Positions 63,301 through 64,000 of a stretch of 64,000 bases of DNA are shown in pieces. A model generated the notes under the pieces. The model saw only the letters and a program-made list of their open reading frames with translations, ran no database searches and was not told the DNA's origin. Positions within the stretch are counted from its first letter, which is position 1. Each line of letters starts with the position of its first letter. The position numbers were made by a program, and so were the translations under genes. This stretch comes from Struthidea cinerea (lineage: Eukaryota > Chordata > Aves > Passeriformes > Corcoracidae): positions 4,544,936 through 4,608,935 of the forward strand of contig VZTI01001048.1 of NCBI GenBank assembly GCA_013397865.1, given 5' to 3'.

Positions 63301-64000
63301 CAAAGGACTGAAAAATTACAACAAGAGACTGTCCAAGTTGAACACAGTTGAGTTCAGCAGTTCAGTTCCCAAGCTGATCTGGCAAAGCAAGTTTTAGAAA
63401 AATAACATCACAGTAATGCTGTTGTCACCATTCAGTTCCCTTTTAGCCTCGAGAAAACGGAAGGACATACAAAAGGAGAATTCTTCCTCAACGTAACAAC
63501 TGCAGACAAAATGCAGTTGGGCTTTGAGGAACAGTTACTGACTTGAGAAAAAGGAACTGGCACGCTCTTGCTCTCCAACATTTTCGAGCACAGAGGAGAA
63601 AGACAGTCCTGGCAGTTTTAACTGGCACTAATTGAAAAGTGAACCTCAGTTTTTCAACTACACAGTGTGTGCTTCCTCTCAGTCACGTTACAGCTAAGCG
63701 CAGTGGTCAGCTGTCTCTTGTGGTAGGGCTTGTAATATGCTTCCCCTCCTTAAATACCTTATGGCTACAAAAAACTTTCAGCAGCTTAAAGAAAGACTAT
63801 TTTCTTAAGGACGCAAAGAGTCCTATACACACACACACACACACACACACATCTAGATATGTATGTAACAAGTTATTCTTAATACAAAAGACTTTTACAG
63901 ATCAAGCCTGTCCTATAGAGTATCTCTGGAAGCAGTATGTTCTTGTGCCCCATTCTAAGTGCTAATGGTAACAAAGAGAGATACCCTGGTAATAAATCCA
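60369..64000 (-). other. TENT4B: TENT4B intron (partial)
   Basis: More than 3.6 kb upstream of the first TENT4B exon seen. I looked for the conserved exon that should precede VQIFGS and did not find it. An (AC)n repeat is at 63827-63851. Confidence 0.75.
63827..63851 (+). repeat. (AC)12 microsatellite
   Basis: 25 bases of perfect alternating AC. Confidence 0.98.

Overview
This window is nuclear DNA from a vertebrate, most likely a bird. It has multi-exon genes with GT-AG introns, long AT-rich non-coding stretches and one CpG-rich island. There is no sign of bacterial gene packing. I see no Alu/B1-type SINEs, full-length LINEs or proviruses, which fits a repeat-poor bird genome better than a mammal. 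The species call is inference. There are three assembly gaps (160, 85 and 6 N).

Two protein genes are supported, both on the minus strand. (1) ADCY7, adenylyl cyclase type 7: five consecutive coding exons (7387-7557, 5920-6120, 3730-3894, 2772-2921, 341-489) encode the start codon, the six-helix first membrane domain, the signalling helix and the edge of the first catalytic domain. The rest of the gene lies before base 1. (2) TENT4B (PAPD5), a non-canonical poly(A) polymerase: ten consecutive coding exons between 60368 and 48043, ending in a stop codon. They carry the whole catalytic triad, the PAP-associated domain and the basic C-terminus. The N-terminal exon(s) lie beyond base 64000. Every exon junction was checked for GT/AG and for reading phase, and both chains stay in frame.

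Layout: 1-7.6 kb ADCY7 coding exons; 7.6-34.7 kb probably one or more ADCY7 5' introns; 34.6-35.1 kb CpG island with a consensus minus-strand donor at 34740, probably a distant non-coding first exon of ADCY7; 35.1-45.2 kb intergenic; about 45.3-48.0 kb TENT4B 3' UTR; 48.0-60.4 kb TENT4B coding exons; 60.4-64 kb TENT4B intron. The order TENT4B then ADCY7, head to tail on one strand, matches human 16q12.1 as I recall it. The two genes are neighbours by conserved synteny and are not a functional unit: one makes cAMP at the membrane, the other tails RNA in the nucleus and cytoplasm.

I found no new biological system. The observations most worth a second look are the distant CpG-island first exon, a cluster of TAATGG sites with a 12-bp palindrome in the ADCY7 intron, a perfect CRE upstream of ADCY7, a MIR/CORE-SINE-like relic, and an assembly gap flanked by the same TA/T tract on both sides.
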